DNA of 46,294 nt from the NCBI GenBank assembly GCA_023424785.1, contig JAFADP010000016.1, forward strand, positions 1 to 46,294, written 5' to 3'. This document shows, in pieces, positions 9,417 to 17,471 of the stretch (positions are counted from its first letter, which is position 1; each line of letters begins with the position of its first letter). Under the pieces are notes generated by a model, which searched no databases, was not told where the DNA came from, and saw nothing but the letters and a program-made list of their open reading frames with translations. The DNA comes from Bacillota bacterium (GTDB lineage: Bacteria > Bacillota > Clostridia > Clostridiales > Clostridiaceae). The translations under genes and the position numbers were made by a program.

Positions 9417-10211
9417 ATGGCAGTTAACGAGTGGAAGAACTTTCTTATGCCTTATGAACAAGCTGTAGAAGAGCTAAAGGTCAAAATTAGAAGTATAAGA
9501 AAAGAGTATAGAAGAAGAAATGAATATTCCCCAATAGAGTTTGTAACTGGAAGGGTTAAAGAAGTAGCAAGTATATTAGAAAAGGCAAATAAATTTGAAA
9601 TACCAGTAAACAGAATAGGATATGAACTTGAAGATATTGCAGGTCTAAGAATAATGTGTCAGTTTGTGGATGATATAGATAGGGTTGTTGAAATCCTAAG
9701 AGGTAGAAAGGATATGCAAATTCTTTATGAGAAGGATTATGTAAGAAATGTTAAGGCAAGTGGATATAGAAGTTATCATATGATAATAAAGTATCCTGTA
9801 AATATGGCTAGTGGACCTGTTGAAATTTTAGCAGAATTTCAAATAAGAACTCTTGCTATGAATTTCTGGGCAACTATAGAACATTCTTTAAATTATAAGT
9901 ATAAGAAGCAATTGCCAATAGAACTTAAAGATAAGCTAAAGAGTGCTGCAGATGCTGCATTTAGATTAGATGAAGAAATGCTTGAAATAAAGGATGAAAT
10001 AAAGGATGCTCAAAAGTTATTTGAGGTAAAGTCAGACATAATATCAACTATTATGAATAAAATATTAACTTTAAATTCACTAGATAGATTTGTAGAAGCA
10101 GGAAGATATGAAAGATCATTAAATAAGTTGATTGAAGACGGAGAAGTTTGGGAATTAGATAATTTACTATTTTGTATAAATAGAGATATAGAAAAGTTTA
10201 GAGAAAGTTAG
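9417..10211 (+). CDS. relQ: Small alarmone synthetase, RelQ/YjbM type (GTP pyrophosphokinase)
   Basis: A 264-residue single-domain (p)ppGpp synthetase of the RelA/SpoT nucleotidyltransferase family; no HD hydrolase domain and no TGS/ACT regulatory domain. Visible signatures are MPYEQAVEELKVKIRSIR at the start, PIEFVTGRVKEVASI, LEDIAGLRIMC, ASGYRSYHMIIKYP and AEFQIRTLAMNFWATIEH, the last retaining the Glu and Gln-Ile-Arg-Thr of the catalytic strand. It is expected to make alarmones from ATP and GTP/GDP under stress. A C-terminal coiled-coil-like region is predicted from the charged helices. Confidence 0.88.
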   Translation: MAVNEWKNFLMPYEQAVEELKVKIRSIRKEYRRRNEYSPIEFVTGRVKEVASILEKANKFEIPVNRIGYELEDIAGLRIMCQFVDDIDRVVEILRGRKDMQILYEKDYVRNVKASGYRSYHMIIKYPVNMASGPVEILAEFQIRTLAMNFWATIEHSLNYKYKKQLPIELKDKLKSAADAAFRLDEEMLEIKDEIKDAQKLFEVKSDIISTIMNKILTLNSLDRFVEAGRYERSLNKLIEDGEVWELDNLLFCINRDIEKFRES

Positions 10212-10216
10212 TAAAG

Positions 10217-10282
10217 ATGGAACATAATAATTACTGAAATAAGAAATTAGGGTAACAGTAATTAAGTTATGTTCCATTTTTA
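10217..10282 (+). terminator. Intrinsic terminator after relQ
   Basis: A long interrupted hairpin: ATGGAACATAA with TTATGTTCCAT on the outside and TAATTACTG with CAGTAATTA inside, ending in T residues at 10277-10281. Confidence 0.8.
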
Positions 10283-10346
10283 TGCACTTGATAACAATTA
10301 TTAAATAATATAAAATATAGATAAAATTTATATGGAGGGAATAAGA

Positions 10347-11126
10347 ATGGATAATGAAGTATTATTAAAGAAAGTTAAAGAAAACCCAATGCTACTTAGA
10401 GATATAGAAAATCCTAGTGAAGATGTGGTAAAGACAGCAGTTAAGAGAAATGGAATAGTAATAAAATTTGTAGATAGTCCTTCATATGATGTAAAAAGTG
10501 AAGCAATAAAAAGCAATCCATTATCAATAGAATATATTGAAAATATTGAAGAGGATTTAGCTATATTAGCAGTGAATAGTTTATGGAATTCACTAAAGTT
10601 AATTAAAAATCCTTCAAATAAAGTTATAGAAGAAGCAATAAAAAGTAAAGGTTGGGCTATACAATACGTAAAGAATCCAACAGAAGAATTTTGTTTATTA
10701 GCAGTAAGTAAGGATTATGATGCTATAAAATATATAAATAATCCTTCAGAAGAGACACAAGAAAAGGCTATAGATAATTATTGGGGTGCAATAAAGTTTA
10801 TTAAATCTCCATCATTATCAATTAAGAGAAAAGCTATATTAAGTAGTGAAGAAGCTATTAATTTTATTAATGATTATGATTTAGATGATTTAAAAATATT
10901 TATAGGAGACAATGTAAATATTGTTAAATATGTTTATGAATCAATAGAGCCAGAATTAGTTGTAGATGTTTTAAGAGAAAAATTACAAAGTAATGATTTT
11001 ACAGAAAAATATATAAGAGATTTCTTAAATCTAGAAATATTAGAAATGGATAAAATAAGGTTTATTTGGGAGTATGGAAATAAGAGAGCTAAGAAAATAT
11101 TAATAGATTATACTCTTTCAAAGTAG
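10347..11126 (+). CDS. Tandem 22-residue-repeat protein of the MoxR/VWA operon
   Basis: A 259-residue hypothetical protein. From about residue 24 to 199 it consists of eight tandem repeats of exactly 22 residues with consensus D-x-x-x-x-A-[VI]-K-x-x-x-x-x-[IL]-K-[YF]-[IV]-x-N-P-S-x, plus a partial N-terminal copy. This predicts a short alpha-alpha solenoid, loosely like DUF4116 repeats; I do not recognise a named family with certainty. No signal peptide or membrane segment. The ATG at 10347 follows GGAGGGA. It is the first gene of a three-gene unit (13 nt and 8 nt gaps) with a MoxR ATPase and a VWA protein, so a scaffold or substrate-adaptor role is inferred. Confidence 0.8.
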   Translation: MDNEVLLKKVKENPMLLRDIENPSEDVVKTAVKRNGIVIKFVDSPSYDVKSEAIKSNPLSIEYIENIEEDLAILAVNSLWNSLKLIKNPSNKVIEEAIKSKGWAIQYVKNPTEEFCLLAVSKDYDAIKYINNPSEETQEKAIDNYWGAIKFIKSPSLSIKRKAILSSEEAINFINDYDLDDLKIFIGDNVNIVKYVYESIEPELVVDVLREKLQSNDFTEKYIRDFLNLEILEMDKIRFIWEYGNKRAKKILIDYTLSK

Positions 11127-11139
11127 GTGGATAAATATT

Positions 11140-12225
11140 ATGAGATATTCAGAGATTTTACATACAATAGAACTAATAATTGAAGCTGGTGATGTACCAT
11201 TAATAATAGGAGAAAGTGGTATAGGAAAAACAGCATTGGTTTCAGAACTTGGTAAACTTAATAATTATGAAATAGTAACCATAGATGCAAATCTTTTAAA
11301 AGAAGGTGAAATAGGAGGACTTCCTATTGTTAATAATGGAAGAACTGAATATGCTACACATTATAAGTTAATAGATTTAAAAGAAAAGGCATTAAAAAAT
11401 AATGGTAAAGCATTACTTTTTATAGATGAACTTAATAGATGTGAGCATGCTGTTCAGCAAGAATTAATGAATCTTATTTTAAATAGAGAAATTAATGGAT
11501 ATATTTTACCTAATGGAATAAAAATAATTGCAGCTATGAATCCATCAAGTAAATATGAGGATTTTGAATATAGTGATTATCAAGTTGTTGATATGGACCC
11601 AGCACAAGAGGATAGATTTGTTTGGCTTCAAATGGAATCAGATATAAAAGAGTGGATTAGATGGGGAATGGGAAAGGGAAATATAAATACTGATATAATA
11701 GAATTCTTATCAATGTTTCCTTCTTATTTACATACTCCAGATTCAAAAGAAAATATAAAGGCTACTCCAAGAAGTTGGGAAAGAGTCTCTAAAGCATATA
11801 CATTATATAAAAAATTTCCTGATAGATATCCATTAAATATATTATTAAATGTAGTTAAAGGAAATGTTGGATTAAGTATAGCTACAGATTTTGTAAACTT
11901 TATATCAAATAAGAAGAAGGCATTAATAAATGTAGAAGATTTATTTAGTTATGAAGTTTTACCTATAGAATTAAAAGAAGAATTATATAATGAATCTCAA
12001 TCAAGATTATATATATTAGCAAAAAGCTCATTAAATTTCTTAGAAGAGAATAATAATAAGCGTAACATAGAGTTATTTTCTAACTTATTAGAATGTTACC
12101 CTAGAGATTTGAGGCTTGGTATTATGAAAGAAATTAAAAAGGATTATTCAAATAAGTTATATGAAGCGTTATTAGATTGTGATGAGTTTATAGAAACTTT
12201 CTTTAAAATATATGTTAATATTTAG
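11140..12225 (+). CDS. MoxR-type AAA+ ATPase
   Basis: A 361-residue AAA+ protein. Walker A is GESGIGKT (residues 24-31), Walker B is ALLFIDE (91-97), sensor 1 is the Asn of AAMNPSS (134), and AQEDRF (about 155-160) is the typical MoxR-group Arg-containing motif. MoxR ATPases act as chaperone-like remodelers on a partner VWA protein, and here that partner is the next gene, eight bases downstream. The ribosome binding site AGGTGG overlaps the stop codon of the previous gene, implying coupled translation. Confidence 0.9.
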   Translation: MRYSEILHTIELIIEAGDVPLIIGESGIGKTALVSELGKLNNYEIVTIDANLLKEGEIGGLPIVNNGRTEYATHYKLIDLKEKALKNNGKALLFIDELNRCEHAVQQELMNLILNREINGYILPNGIKIIAAMNPSSKYEDFEYSDYQVVDMDPAQEDRFVWLQMESDIKEWIRWGMGKGNINTDIIEFLSMFPSYLHTPDSKENIKATPRSWERVSKAYTLYKKFPDRYPLNILLNVVKGNVGLSIATDFVNFISNKKKALINVEDLFSYEVLPIELKEELYNESQSRLYILAKSSLNFLEENNNKRNIELFSNLLECYPRDLRLGIMKEIKKDYSNKLYEALLDCDEFIETFFKIYVNI

Positions 12226-12233
12226 GAGGTAAT

Positions 12234-13571
12234 ATGGATTTTTTTAATGAAAAAATTAATCTTTTAAATAAAGTTGTTAATTTACAATCTGAAGATGATA
12301 TAACAGGAGAATTTAGAAAAAAATTTTTTGATTTTATATCTAATATAATAATAAGTATGATTCAAAGCGAAGATAGCTTTTTTGGATATTTTATGCTAAA
12401 GATTGAAAAAGATATAAGATTGGATATAACTGCACCAATAGCAACAATACCAAAGGTTGATAATTTCATTATGTATTTTAATCCAATATTATTTTTAAAA
12501 TATGAAGAATTAGAAATGTCAGCACTTTTTAAGCATGAAATATATCATATAATGTATCTTCACCATGAGAGAGAAAGGGTATTAAGGGATGTATATAGTA
12601 ATGAGGCAGTAACTCTTGCATTAGATATTTCTATAAATCAATTTATTAAAAATATGCCTTTTGATGCTAAAAGAATCGAGACAGTATCAAAAGAATTTAA
12701 TATTGATCTTAAGAAAGATAGAACAGTAGAAGAATATGCAGATACATTACAAAGAATGTTAGAAAAAAGAGTTAAAGAAAGTGAAAAAATAAAGAATAGC
12801 GATAAGATTGCTAGAGAAGTAGATATATCAACATCTCATAAAATATGGGAAGAGATAGAAATAAGCCACGATATTATTAATAATAATGTAAAGAAAATAG
12901 CATTAAGTCTAAGTGATGAAAAATTACCAGATGATATAATGAAACTTATACAAGAGTATAATAAAAAAAGTGAGCTTTCATGGGAGAATATATTAAAAAA
13001 TATGCTTCCGTCTGTTAGATCAGGATATAAGAAAACAATAATGAGAAGAAATAGAAGACAACCTGATAGAGTAGATTTAAGAGGAAAGCTTCCTGATATG
13101 ACTCCAGAAATAGTAGTTGCAATAGATATTAGTGCAAGTATGACAGATGATGATATTAAAGATATAATGATAGAAATATTATGTATAACTAAAAGTCATA
13201 AAGCTAAGATAACAGTTATTGAATGCGATAATGAAATTAGAAGAGTATATAAGTTAAATTCTCCTAATGATATAAGAAAGAGAAAATCTAATACAGGTTC
13301 AACTGCTTTTTTACCTGTAATTAAGTATATGAGAGAAAATAATTTAAGAAATAATATTCTAGTATATTTTACTGATGGAGTTGGAGAAAAGGAATTAGAT
13401 ATAAAACCTATAAGTAAAAATATAATTTGGGTTTTGACAGGAAATGAAGAATTCTCATTAAAAAAGCACTATGGTTACGTAAAGAGAATAAATAAGAATA
13501 AAGTTGTTGGAGAAGGAAAAAATACTGCTTTAGAAATGATTAGAGAAGTAATACATGATTGGGCTAGATAA
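12234..13571 (+). CDS. Metallopeptidase-like (DUF2201 N-terminal) and VWA-like domain protein
   Basis: A 445-residue cytosolic protein of two parts. The N-terminal domain has KHEIYHIMYLHH, whose HEIYH (residues 101-105) is an HExxH zinc-peptidase motif. The C-terminal part is VWA-like: the MIDAS motif DISAS lies at residues 298-302, followed by GSTAF (about 357) and YFTDG (about 380), which supply the other metal-coordinating residues. This matches the DUF2201 family that accompanies MoxR ATPases. An AGGAGGT site precedes the ATG, and a strong terminator follows. Peptidase activity is plausible from the motif but not shown for the family as far as I know. Confidence 0.87.
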   Translation: MDFFNEKINLLNKVVNLQSEDDITGEFRKKFFDFISNIIISMIQSEDSFFGYFMLKIEKDIRLDITAPIATIPKVDNFIMYFNPILFLKYEELEMSALFKHEIYHIMYLHHERERVLRDVYSNEAVTLALDISINQFIKNMPFDAKRIETVSKEFNIDLKKDRTVEEYADTLQRMLEKRVKESEKIKNSDKIAREVDISTSHKIWEEIEISHDIINNNVKKIALSLSDEKLPDDIMKLIQEYNKKSELSWENILKNMLPSVRSGYKKTIMRRNRRQPDRVDLRGKLPDMTPEIVVAIDISASMTDDDIKDIMIEILCITKSHKAKITVIECDNEIRRVYKLNSPNDIRKRKSNTGSTAFLPVIKYMRENNLRNNILVYFTDGVGEKELDIKPISKNIIWVLTGNEEFSLKKHYGYVKRINKNKVVGEGKNTALEMIREVIHDWAR

Positions 13572-13618
13572 AAAACTGTTAAGAAACTATTAAAATAGTT
13601 TTTAACAGTTTTTTTTTG
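13572..13618 (+). terminator. Intrinsic terminator of the MoxR/VWA operon
   Basis: AAAACTGTTA-AGAAACTATT pairs with AATAGTTTTTAACAGTTTT around an AAA loop, followed by a run of T residues. Confidence 0.85.
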
Positions 13619-13623
13619 TTGTA

Positions 13624-13660
13624 TTTATATAGAAAACACTTGACTTTATACAGAAAACAT
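13624..13660 (+). repeat. Direct repeat upstream of the symporter, 21-bp period
   Basis: TTTATATAGAAAACAC (13624-13639) and TTTATACAGAAAACAT (13645-13660) differ at two positions and are phased by 21 bp, two helical turns. A TTGACT hexamer (13640-13645) lies between them. It looks like a regulator binding site for the downstream symporter gene. Confidence 0.55.
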
Positions 13661-13723
13661 GTTTTTATAATTAAGACGGATGTTTTTGTGACAAATACAA
13701 GCGATGAAAAGGTGGGGGATCTT

Positions 13724-14890
13724 ATGAAAAAAATACCTTTAATAGGTAAGATAATTATTGCATTGATAATAGGAATAGGGGCAGGAATTCTTTGTAAAAG
13801 CCTTAATATATTATTTCCTATACGAATTTTAGCTACGTTTAGTGGAATTTTTAGTAACTTTTTATCTTTTATTATACCTTTAATAATAGTAGGATTTATA
13901 GTTCCGGGAATAGCTACTCTTGGTAAAAAATCAGGAAAGGGTTTGTTAATAACTACAGTAATTGCATATATATCTACTTTGGGGGCAGGACTATTAGCAT
14001 TTATTATAGGAAAGTTATTTCTTTCAAGATTTATATCTAGTGTAGGTTCTTTAGGAGAAGAAGGAGTAACAATAACTCCGTATTTTACTATTGATATAGA
14101 TCCATTAATGGGAGTAATGTCTGCACTAGTATTTGCTTTTGTAATGGGAATTGGTATTGCAAGTTTAAAGAATAGTACTATTTTAAAGGTTGCGGAAGAA
14201 TTTAATGAAATAGTGTTAGGTATTATAACAAAAGTATTAATACCTATAGTTCCAATATATATAGGTTGCGTATTTGCAAAAATGAGTTTTAGTGGAGAAA
14301 TTTTTAATACATTAAAGTCATTTGCAATAGTATATGTAATTTTATTTTCATTACAATTAATATATATATTAATTCAATATTTAATAGCAGGAACAATAAA
14401 AAAGGAAAATCCACTTAAGTTAATAAAAAATATGTTACCTGCATATATGACAGCTTTAGGAACACAATCTTCAGCTGCAACTATACCTGTTACATTACAA
14501 TGTGTATCTAAAAATAATGTAAGTGAAGAAGTTACAGATTTTGTTGTACCATTAGCAGCAACAATACATTTAGCTGGAGATACAATGACATTAGTTTTAA
14601 CAGCTATGGGGGTTATGTATATGAATGGGCAAACTCCTACATTTGGACTTATACTTCCATTTATATTTATGCTAGGTGTAACAATGATAGCAGCTCCAGG
14701 AGTACCTGGAGGAGGAGTAATGGCAGCTTTAGGTCTTTTAGAATCAATGCTTGGTTTTGGAACAGTAGAAAAACCTATAATGATTGCATTGCATGCTGCA
14801 CAAGATAGTTTTGGAACAGCTACTAATGTAACTGGTGACGGAGCTATAGCTATAGCAGTAGATTATATTATTAAAAAGAAAGATAAATAA
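13724..14890 (+). CDS. Dicarboxylate/amino acid:cation symporter (SDF family)
   Basis: A 388-residue inner-membrane symporter of the DAACS/SDF family (Pfam sodium:dicarboxylate symporter). Diagnostic segments are GTQSSAATIP (hairpin 1 serine-rich motif), LAGDTMTLVLTAMGVMYMNG (TM7 region), APGVPGGGVMAALG (hairpin 2) and SFGTATNVTGDGAIAIAVDY (TM8). It would import an acidic amino acid, small neutral amino acid or dicarboxylate with Na+ or H+. I chose ATG 13724, preceded by GGTGGGGGAT, rather than the TTG 36 codons upstream, because the family begins near KKIPLIGKI and the extension overlaps the terminator. Substrate not assignable. Confidence 0.88.
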   Translation: MKKIPLIGKIIIALIIGIGAGILCKSLNILFPIRILATFSGIFSNFLSFIIPLIIVGFIVPGIATLGKKSGKGLLITTVIAYISTLGAGLLAFIIGKLFLSRFISSVGSLGEEGVTITPYFTIDIDPLMGVMSALVFAFVMGIGIASLKNSTILKVAEEFNEIVLGIITKVLIPIVPIYIGCVFAKMSFSGEIFNTLKSFAIVYVILFSLQLIYILIQYLIAGTIKKENPLKLIKNMLPAYMTALGTQSSAATIPVTLQCVSKNNVSEEVTDFVVPLAATIHLAGDTMTLVLTAMGVMYMNGQTPTFGLILPFIFMLGVTMIAAPGVPGGGVMAALGLLESMLGFGTVEKPIMIALHAAQDSFGTATNVTGDGAIAIAVDYIIKKKDK

Positions 14891-14930
14891 TATAAAAAAG
14901 CTATCTCTTTCGAGATAGCTTTTTTATATT
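14889..14930. terminator. Perfect bidirectional terminator
   Basis: A 19-bp perfect stem (14889-14907 with 14912-14930) with a TTTC loop, A-rich on the left arm and T-rich on the right, between the symporter gene and the convergent HesB-like gene. Confidence 0.95.
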
Positions 14931-15261
14931 AGTGACAACCGCCACCGCAGCTAGAACAACCGCCACCTTCTGGTGTTATAACTGGTTTTAATGAAAGTCC
15001 TCTGCCTTCATTTTCTTCAGTTGAAAGAATGATGAAACCACCAAACTCATCCATTAACTTCTTTTCAACGATGAAAGTTACATCATTAATAGTTTCAGAT
15101 AAATCTTCATCAGTAGCTTCGCTAACTGAAATATTGAAAACAGGACCACTACAAGCAAATCCAGCTAAATTAATTCTTATATTATAATTTTCTATGTTAT
15201 TTTCATCTAAAAAGTTTTTAAATTCAGTATATGCTTCTGCACTTATTGTTACAGCTTTCAC
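14929..15261 (-). CDS. HesB/IscA-like protein with C-terminal Cys-rich tail
   Basis: A 110-residue small protein that starts KAVTISAEAYTEFKNFL and contains NIRINLAGFACSGPVFNIS, reminiscent of the A-type Fe-S carrier (HesB/IscA) fold. It ends in a Gly/Cys tail, GGGCSSCGGGCH. Only part of the usual IscA three-Cys pattern is visible, so metal binding by the tail is inferred. The start is best read as GTG 15261, five bases after GAGGTGG; an in-frame GTG at 15270 overlaps that site. It has its own promoter and is divergent from trxA. Related clostridial proteins are sometimes selenoproteins; this one uses Cys. Confidence 0.7.
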   Translation of the reverse strand: MKAVTISAEAYTEFKNFLDENNIENYNIRINLAGFACSGPVFNISVSEATDEDLSETINDVTFIVEKKLMDEFGGFIILSTEENEGRGLSLKPVITPEGGGCSSCGGGCH

Positions 15262-15314
15262 TATGTCCACCTCTTTTATAATAATTTTTACTTGATAATA
15301 TTTATTATATATTT

Positions 15315-15342
15315 AGTATATCATATATAAAATTCATTGCAA
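15315..15342 (-). promoter_or_regulatory. Promoter for the HesB-like gene
   Basis: On the minus strand, TTGCAA (15337-15342), a 16-bp spacer and TATACT (15315-15320). Confidence 0.6.
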
Positions 15343-15422
15343 GGGGGAAAGATACATACTAGACAAAATAAAAAAATTGATATAAAGTTAATAAAAAGAT
15401 AATTTTTAAGGAGGAAGTCATT

Positions 15423-15737
15423 ATGTTAAGTCACGTAAATGATAACAATTTTGAAGAAGAAGTTTTAAAAAGCAGTGGAGTAGTTGTTGTAGATTTTTAT
15501 GCAACTTGGTGTGGACCATGTAAAATGTTAGCTCCAGTTTTAGAAGAATTATCTCAAGAAGTACCAGATGCTAAAATAGTTAAAATAGATGTTGATGAAA
15601 ATCCAGTTACAGCTAATATGTATAAGGTAGTAAATATACCTACAATAAAGATATTTAAGAATGGAGAATTAATAGATACTAAGGTAGGATTCCAACCAAA
15701 AGATAACTTAAAAGAAGCTATTGAAGAGGTTCTTTAA
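15423..15737 (+). CDS. trxA: Thioredoxin
   Basis: A 104-residue thioredoxin with the canonical redox site WCGPC (Cys30 and Cys33), the DFYATWCGPCK segment, and the cis-Pro loop NIPTIKIF. It reduces protein disulfides in the cytosol. AAGGAGGAAG lies just before the ATG. The stop codon overlaps the ATG of the reductase by one base, so the two are translationally coupled and form a dedicated redox pair. Confidence 0.96.
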   Translation: MLSHVNDNNFEEEVLKSSGVVVVDFYATWCGPCKMLAPVLEELSQEVPDAKIVKIDVDENPVTANMYKVVNIPTIKIFKNGELIDTKVGFQPKDNLKEAIEEVL

Positions 15738-16591
15738 TGAGTAGGTATGATGTTGCTATTATAGGATCAGGGCCAGCAGGATTATCTGCAGCCCTTAACT
15801 GTAAAATTAGAAATAAGTCATTCATTATTTTTGGAAGCAACAATTTAAGTGCAAAGATACAAAAAGCACCTAAAATAAATAACTATTTAGGTTTTCCTAA
15901 TTCATCAGGAGATGAACTTGGAAAAGCATTTTTAAAGCATATTAAAGAGATGGATATAAGTATAACTGAAGAAAGAGTTAATAATATATATGCAATGGGT
16001 GATTACTTTGCACTAATGGTTAATGAAAAAATGTATGAAGCAAAATCATTAATATTAGCAACAGGCGTTGAATTTACAAGACCTATACCTGGAGAAGAAA
16101 AGTTCTTAGGAAGAGGGGTTGGATATTGTGCTACTTGTGATGCTCCACTTTACAAGGGAAAGAAAGTAGCCATAATATCATCTATAAAAGAAGGTGAAGA
16201 GGAAGCTAATTATGTAAATGAATTAGCAGAAAAAGTTTATTATATACCATTATATAATGAAGAATGTAAGCTTCATGAAGAAATAGAAGTTTTAATTGAT
16301 AAACCAGTAGAAGTTGTTGGAGACGATAAAGTTTCTAAACTTATACTTAAAGAAAATGAACTTGATGTAGATGGAGTATTTATACTTAAAGATGCAATTT
16401 CACCAGCTCAATTAGTTCCAGGATTAAAAGTTGAAGAAGGACATATAGTAGTTGATAGACTTATGAAGACTAATATTAAGGGTTGCTTTGCAGCTGGAGA
16501 TTGTGTAGGTAAGCCATATCAATATATAAAAGCAGCTGGTGAAGGAAATATTGCATCATTAAGTGCAGTAGCATATCTTAATAATATTTAA
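15737..16591 (+). CDS. Thioredoxin reductase, probably ferredoxin-dependent flavin type (FFTR)
   Basis: A 284-residue flavoprotein of the thioredoxin-reductase fold. The FAD site GSGPAG (10-15), the redox CATC (131-134) and the C-terminal FAAGDC motif are intact. The NADPH-binding elements are not: where GGGxSAxEEA is expected (about 146-157) it reads ISSIKEGEEEA, and the HRRxxxR loop (about 171-177) is replaced by PLYNEEC. It is also shorter than usual TrxB (about 310-320). This is the signature of the clostridial ferredoxin-dependent enzymes that reduce thioredoxin without pyridine nucleotide. It overlaps trxA by one base. Confidence 0.85.
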   Translation: MSRYDVAIIGSGPAGLSAALNCKIRNKSFIIFGSNNLSAKIQKAPKINNYLGFPNSSGDELGKAFLKHIKEMDISITEERVNNIYAMGDYFALMVNEKMYEAKSLILATGVEFTRPIPGEEKFLGRGVGYCATCDAPLYKGKKVAIISSIKEGEEEANYVNELAEKVYYIPLYNEECKLHEEIEVLIDKPVEVVGDDKVSKLILKENELDVDGVFILKDAISPAQLVPGLKVEEGHIVVDRLMKTNIKGCFAAGDCVGKPYQYIKAAGEGNIASLSAVAYLNNI

Positions 16592-16625
16592 GAAACAAAC
16601 AATTGGATTAAAAAGGGGAAGATTC

Positions 16626-16654
16626 TTTACTTATTTATACAATTATAATATACT
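16626..16654 (+). promoter_or_regulatory. Putative promoter for the methyltransferase-fold gene
   Basis: TTTACT (16626-16631), a 17-bp spacer and TATACT (16649-16654). Confidence 0.6.
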
Positions 16655-16695
16655 AAAAGATATATTGTTAAAATCAATGTAATAAGGAGAATAAG

Positions 16696-17442
16696 ATGAA
16701 ACCCTATAATGAAGAATTTATTGTAAATTTGCTACAAGAGTACAATGAGAGGATTGATGAAGACATCATCGGTACTCATAGAATAGTTAAATTAAATACT
16801 TCGGATGAAATTATAGATGGTTATTTATATAAAAAACCTGGACATTTAAAAGTTCCTGTTATAGAACTTTACAATGAAGATAATCTTGTAATGAGACTAG
16901 ATAATAAGGAAATAGAAAGTACTTATGAAATTATAAAATTTGCAAGAGGAAAAGTTGGAATAGTAGGGCTTGGAATAGGATATGTTGTTCAAGAAATGGC
17001 CAAAAAAAAAGATGTAGAAGAGATTACGGTATATGAAATTAGTGAAGATGTAATTAATTTATATGAACACAATTTTGAACATAACCCTAAGATAAAAATA
17101 ATTAAAGAGGATGCTTTTAAAGCTAAAAGAAAAGAGTTTGATTATTTTTATGTAGATATTTATAATTATAATATTTCTATGAGAATGGTAGAGGATTATA
17201 AAAAGTTTATAGAATTGCATAAAATTAAAGACTATACTTTTTGGGGAATAGAGCATTTTCTACTTAGTTGTAGTTATAATGAGATTGTTTGGGTGTACAT
17301 ACCAGAAACTTGGATGGCTATGGCAAAAGAAATTGCAACTAAGTTATCTATATCAGGTAATATGGAGTATTATTATAAGTTAGATGAAAAACTTATAAGT
17401 GATATGTTAGAAGGATTTAAGGTTATTCTTAATGAATTATAA
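16696..17442 (+). CDS. Class I methyltransferase / spermidine synthase-fold protein, function unknown
   Basis: A 248-residue protein. The central part has a Rossmann-like SAM-binding pattern: GKVGIVGLGIGYVVQEMA (motif I), an acidic end of strand 2 in ITVYEISEDVI, and IKIIKEDAFK followed by FDYFYVDIYN. That arrangement resembles spermidine-synthase-like and class I methyltransferase folds. The catalytic role and substrate are not recognisable. An AAGGAG site precedes the ATG and the gene ends at a strong bidirectional terminator, so it is a single-gene unit. Confidence 0.65.
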   Translation: MKPYNEEFIVNLLQEYNERIDEDIIGTHRIVKLNTSDEIIDGYLYKKPGHLKVPVIELYNEDNLVMRLDNKEIESTYEIIKFARGKVGIVGLGIGYVVQEMAKKKDVEEITVYEISEDVINLYEHNFEHNPKIKIIKEDAFKAKRKEFDYFYVDIYNYNISMRMVEDYKKFIELHKIKDYTFWGIEHFLLSCSYNEIVWVYIPETWMAMAKEIATKLSISGNMEYYYKLDEKLISDMLEGFKVILNEL

Positions 17443-17469
17443 AAGGAATGGCATTGTGCCATTCCTTTT
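17441..17469. terminator. Bidirectional intrinsic terminator
   Basis: AAAAGGAATGGCA (17441-17453) pairs perfectly with TGCCATTCCTTTT (17457-17469) around a TTG loop, serving the convergent methyltransferase-fold gene and leuS. Confidence 0.92.
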
Positions 17470-17471
17470 AA

